This document shows positions 29,865 through 31,281 of a stretch of 31,281 nucleotides of DNA, one piece after another. The DNA lies in assembly GCA_964058845.1 (NCBI GenBank), contig CAXKVR010000014.1, positions 1-31,281 of the forward strand, in the 5' to 3' direction. The position numbers and the translations under genes were made by a program. A model generated the notes under the pieces. That model did no database searches, was not told the DNA's origin, and was given only the letters and a program-made list of their open reading frames with translations. The DNA comes from Carex sylvatica (Eukaryota; Streptophyta; Magnoliopsida; Poales; Cyperaceae). Within the stretch, counting starts at the first letter, position 1; every line of letters begins with the position of its first letter.

Positions 29865-31281
29865 CCAAACCGGAATTTTTTTTTTCGGTTTTAACACCAA
29901 TTTACGGAAATTTTTTTTTCTGATAAATGAATATTAAAACCGGAAAAAATATTTCCGATAATGAATTTCCGAATTTTTTTTTTCCGGTTTTAGAATTTTT
30001 TTTTTCAGTTTTTATAATTCATTTATTTTTTGTATTAATGTATTAGAAATATTTAATATATTTCTTTAAAAATAGATGAAATACTATATAATTTGATTTA
30101 TTCGAAAAACTACTACTAACTGTAGAAAAATTTAAATAAATTGAAATTTGTATTAATTCTGTATATTTTTGAATGATCTACATGCTGGTGTAATCACTTT
30201 TGCAGTTTGATTCTTGTATCAGTCCAAATTTGTTGATTTACATGCAGATGTCAAATTTGATATACACACACATATGATACATATATTTTATATATGTACT
30301 TAAAAATCATTTTAGATTATTATTTTTTACTATTTTTTATGTAGGTTACAAATCGATTGATCTAAAAATTCTGATAAAAAGCAGTGAATATGTTTAGAAA
30401 GATATATAGTAAAATAGAAAAAATAAAATTTAGTTTTCCAAATAATTTTTTATATAGAGAAAATATTTAGTTGTTAGATTCGAATGTTTAAAGACTAAAA
30501 ATAAAATATAATTTTATAAATCTATACTTCTATAGTACGGGTCGACAGACAACATAGAAGTGGTCAAGTGGACCTCTAAATACTTTTATAAAAGTACAAT
30601 CACAAAATCGAATGTTTAAAGACTAAAAATAAAAATATAATTTTATAAATCTATACTTCTATAGTACGGGAAGACAGACAACACAGAAGTCATCAAGTGG
30701 ACTTCTAAATACTTTTGTAAAAGTACAATCACAAAAAAATAACATGATAAAAAGTACAATCACATTTTGGTCACTTAGGACAAATTTTGCGGGTGCTAAC
30801 GGAGATTCGGATAAATTTTGCGTGTATATATATGTATATATAATATATGTATCATATGTGTGTATATCAAATTTGACCTCCGCTAGTAAATTAGCAAATC
30901 TGGACTGATACAAGGATCAAACTGCAAAAGTGATTACACCAGCATGTAGATCATTCAAAAATACACATAATTAATACAAATTTCAATTTATTTGAATTTT
31001 TCTACAGTTAGTTGCAGTTTGTTGAATAAATCAAATTATATAGTATTTCATCTAATTTTAAAGAAATATATTAAATATTTCTAATACATTAATACAAAAA
31101 ATAAATAAATGATAAAAACTGAAAAAAAAAATCGAAAAAAAAAATTCGGAAAATTTTTTTTCCTAAAAAAAAAAAAAAATTTCTAAAACTGGAAAAAATT
31201 ATTCCGGTTTTAATATCCATTTACTGGAAATTTTTTTTCCGGAAATTGGTGTTGAAACCGGAAATTTTTTTTCCGGTTTGG
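29865..31281. mobile_element. 1.4-kb inverted-repeat element with arms of about 430-460 bp, reaching the window edge
   Basis: The left arm (29865 to about 30298) starts CCAAACCGGAA. The right arm (about 30822-31281) ends TTCCGGTTTGG at the last base of the window. The arms pair through CCGG plus T-run or A-run blocks, then GTAATCACTTTTGCAGTTTGA-type and ACACATATGATACATATA sequence. About 520 bp of single-copy centre contains a 128-bp tandem duplication. No transposase is encoded. Size and form fit a long-TIR MULE or a foldback element. The TSD cannot be tested because the right flank is outside. Confidence 0.75.
30480..30735. repeat. 128-bp tandem duplication in the palindrome centre
   Basis: tcgaatgtttaaagactaaa begins at 30480 and again at 30608. 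Both copies run through tatacttctatagtacgg and aaaagtacaatcacaaaa with few differences, for example ggtcgacagacaac against ggaagacagacaac. Confidence 0.93.

Overview
This window looks like an intergenic, transposon-dominated stretch of an AT-rich flowering-plant nuclear genome. The signs are a plant L1-type LINE with zf-RVT and RNase H domains, Mutator-like (MULE) and hAT miniature elements with clean target-site duplications (TSDs), and two plant gene types: a non-specific lipid transfer protein and a DUF946/Vps62-like protein. No tRNA, rRNA, CRISPR or prokaryotic feature was seen. I cannot name the species.

Layout. 1-3778 is the 3' three-quarters of a decayed LINE. 3900-4460 holds two small MITEs, and 4769-5586 is a long-TIR MULE. 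6270-6828 is a non-autonomous hAT. 6842-9744 is a large AT-rich terminal-repeat element that itself carries a nested palindromic MITE (7512-7936) and an LTR-like insertion (about 8136-9035). 9782-11050 holds two adjacent copies of one retroposon family, each with its own TSD. 11344-12641 is a MULE that appears to carry the 3' end of a spliced host gene. 12709-13394 is another long-TIR element. 14912-15283 (minus) is a lipid transfer protein gene. 16413-19527 is a degenerate hAT with 11 tandem copies of a 104-bp unit and the last exon of its transposase. 20054-22152 (minus) is the DUF946 gene. Its true first exon (22062-22152) lies 458 bp upstream of the main exon, and the main reading frame has no ATG at its beginning. 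23660-25930 has a TA microsatellite, a truncated palindromic element, a perfect MULE MITE (24527-24920) and a GC-richer fragment between direct repeats. 26061-26771 is a 0.7-kb hairpin. 26788-27444 is a hAT built almost entirely from ATATGCGG-type repeats. 27968-29380 is a diverged tandem array split by a hAT (28315-29264) with a dead TTF-type transposase remnant. 29865 to the window end is a 1.4-kb inverted repeat.

The two cellular genes have no evident functional link. Almost everything else is explained by transposition, decay and local duplication. I found no convincing new multi-gene system. The most unusual observations are the two hATs with amplified internal arrays, the gene-carrying MULE, the twin retroposons and the terminal 1.4-kb palindrome.
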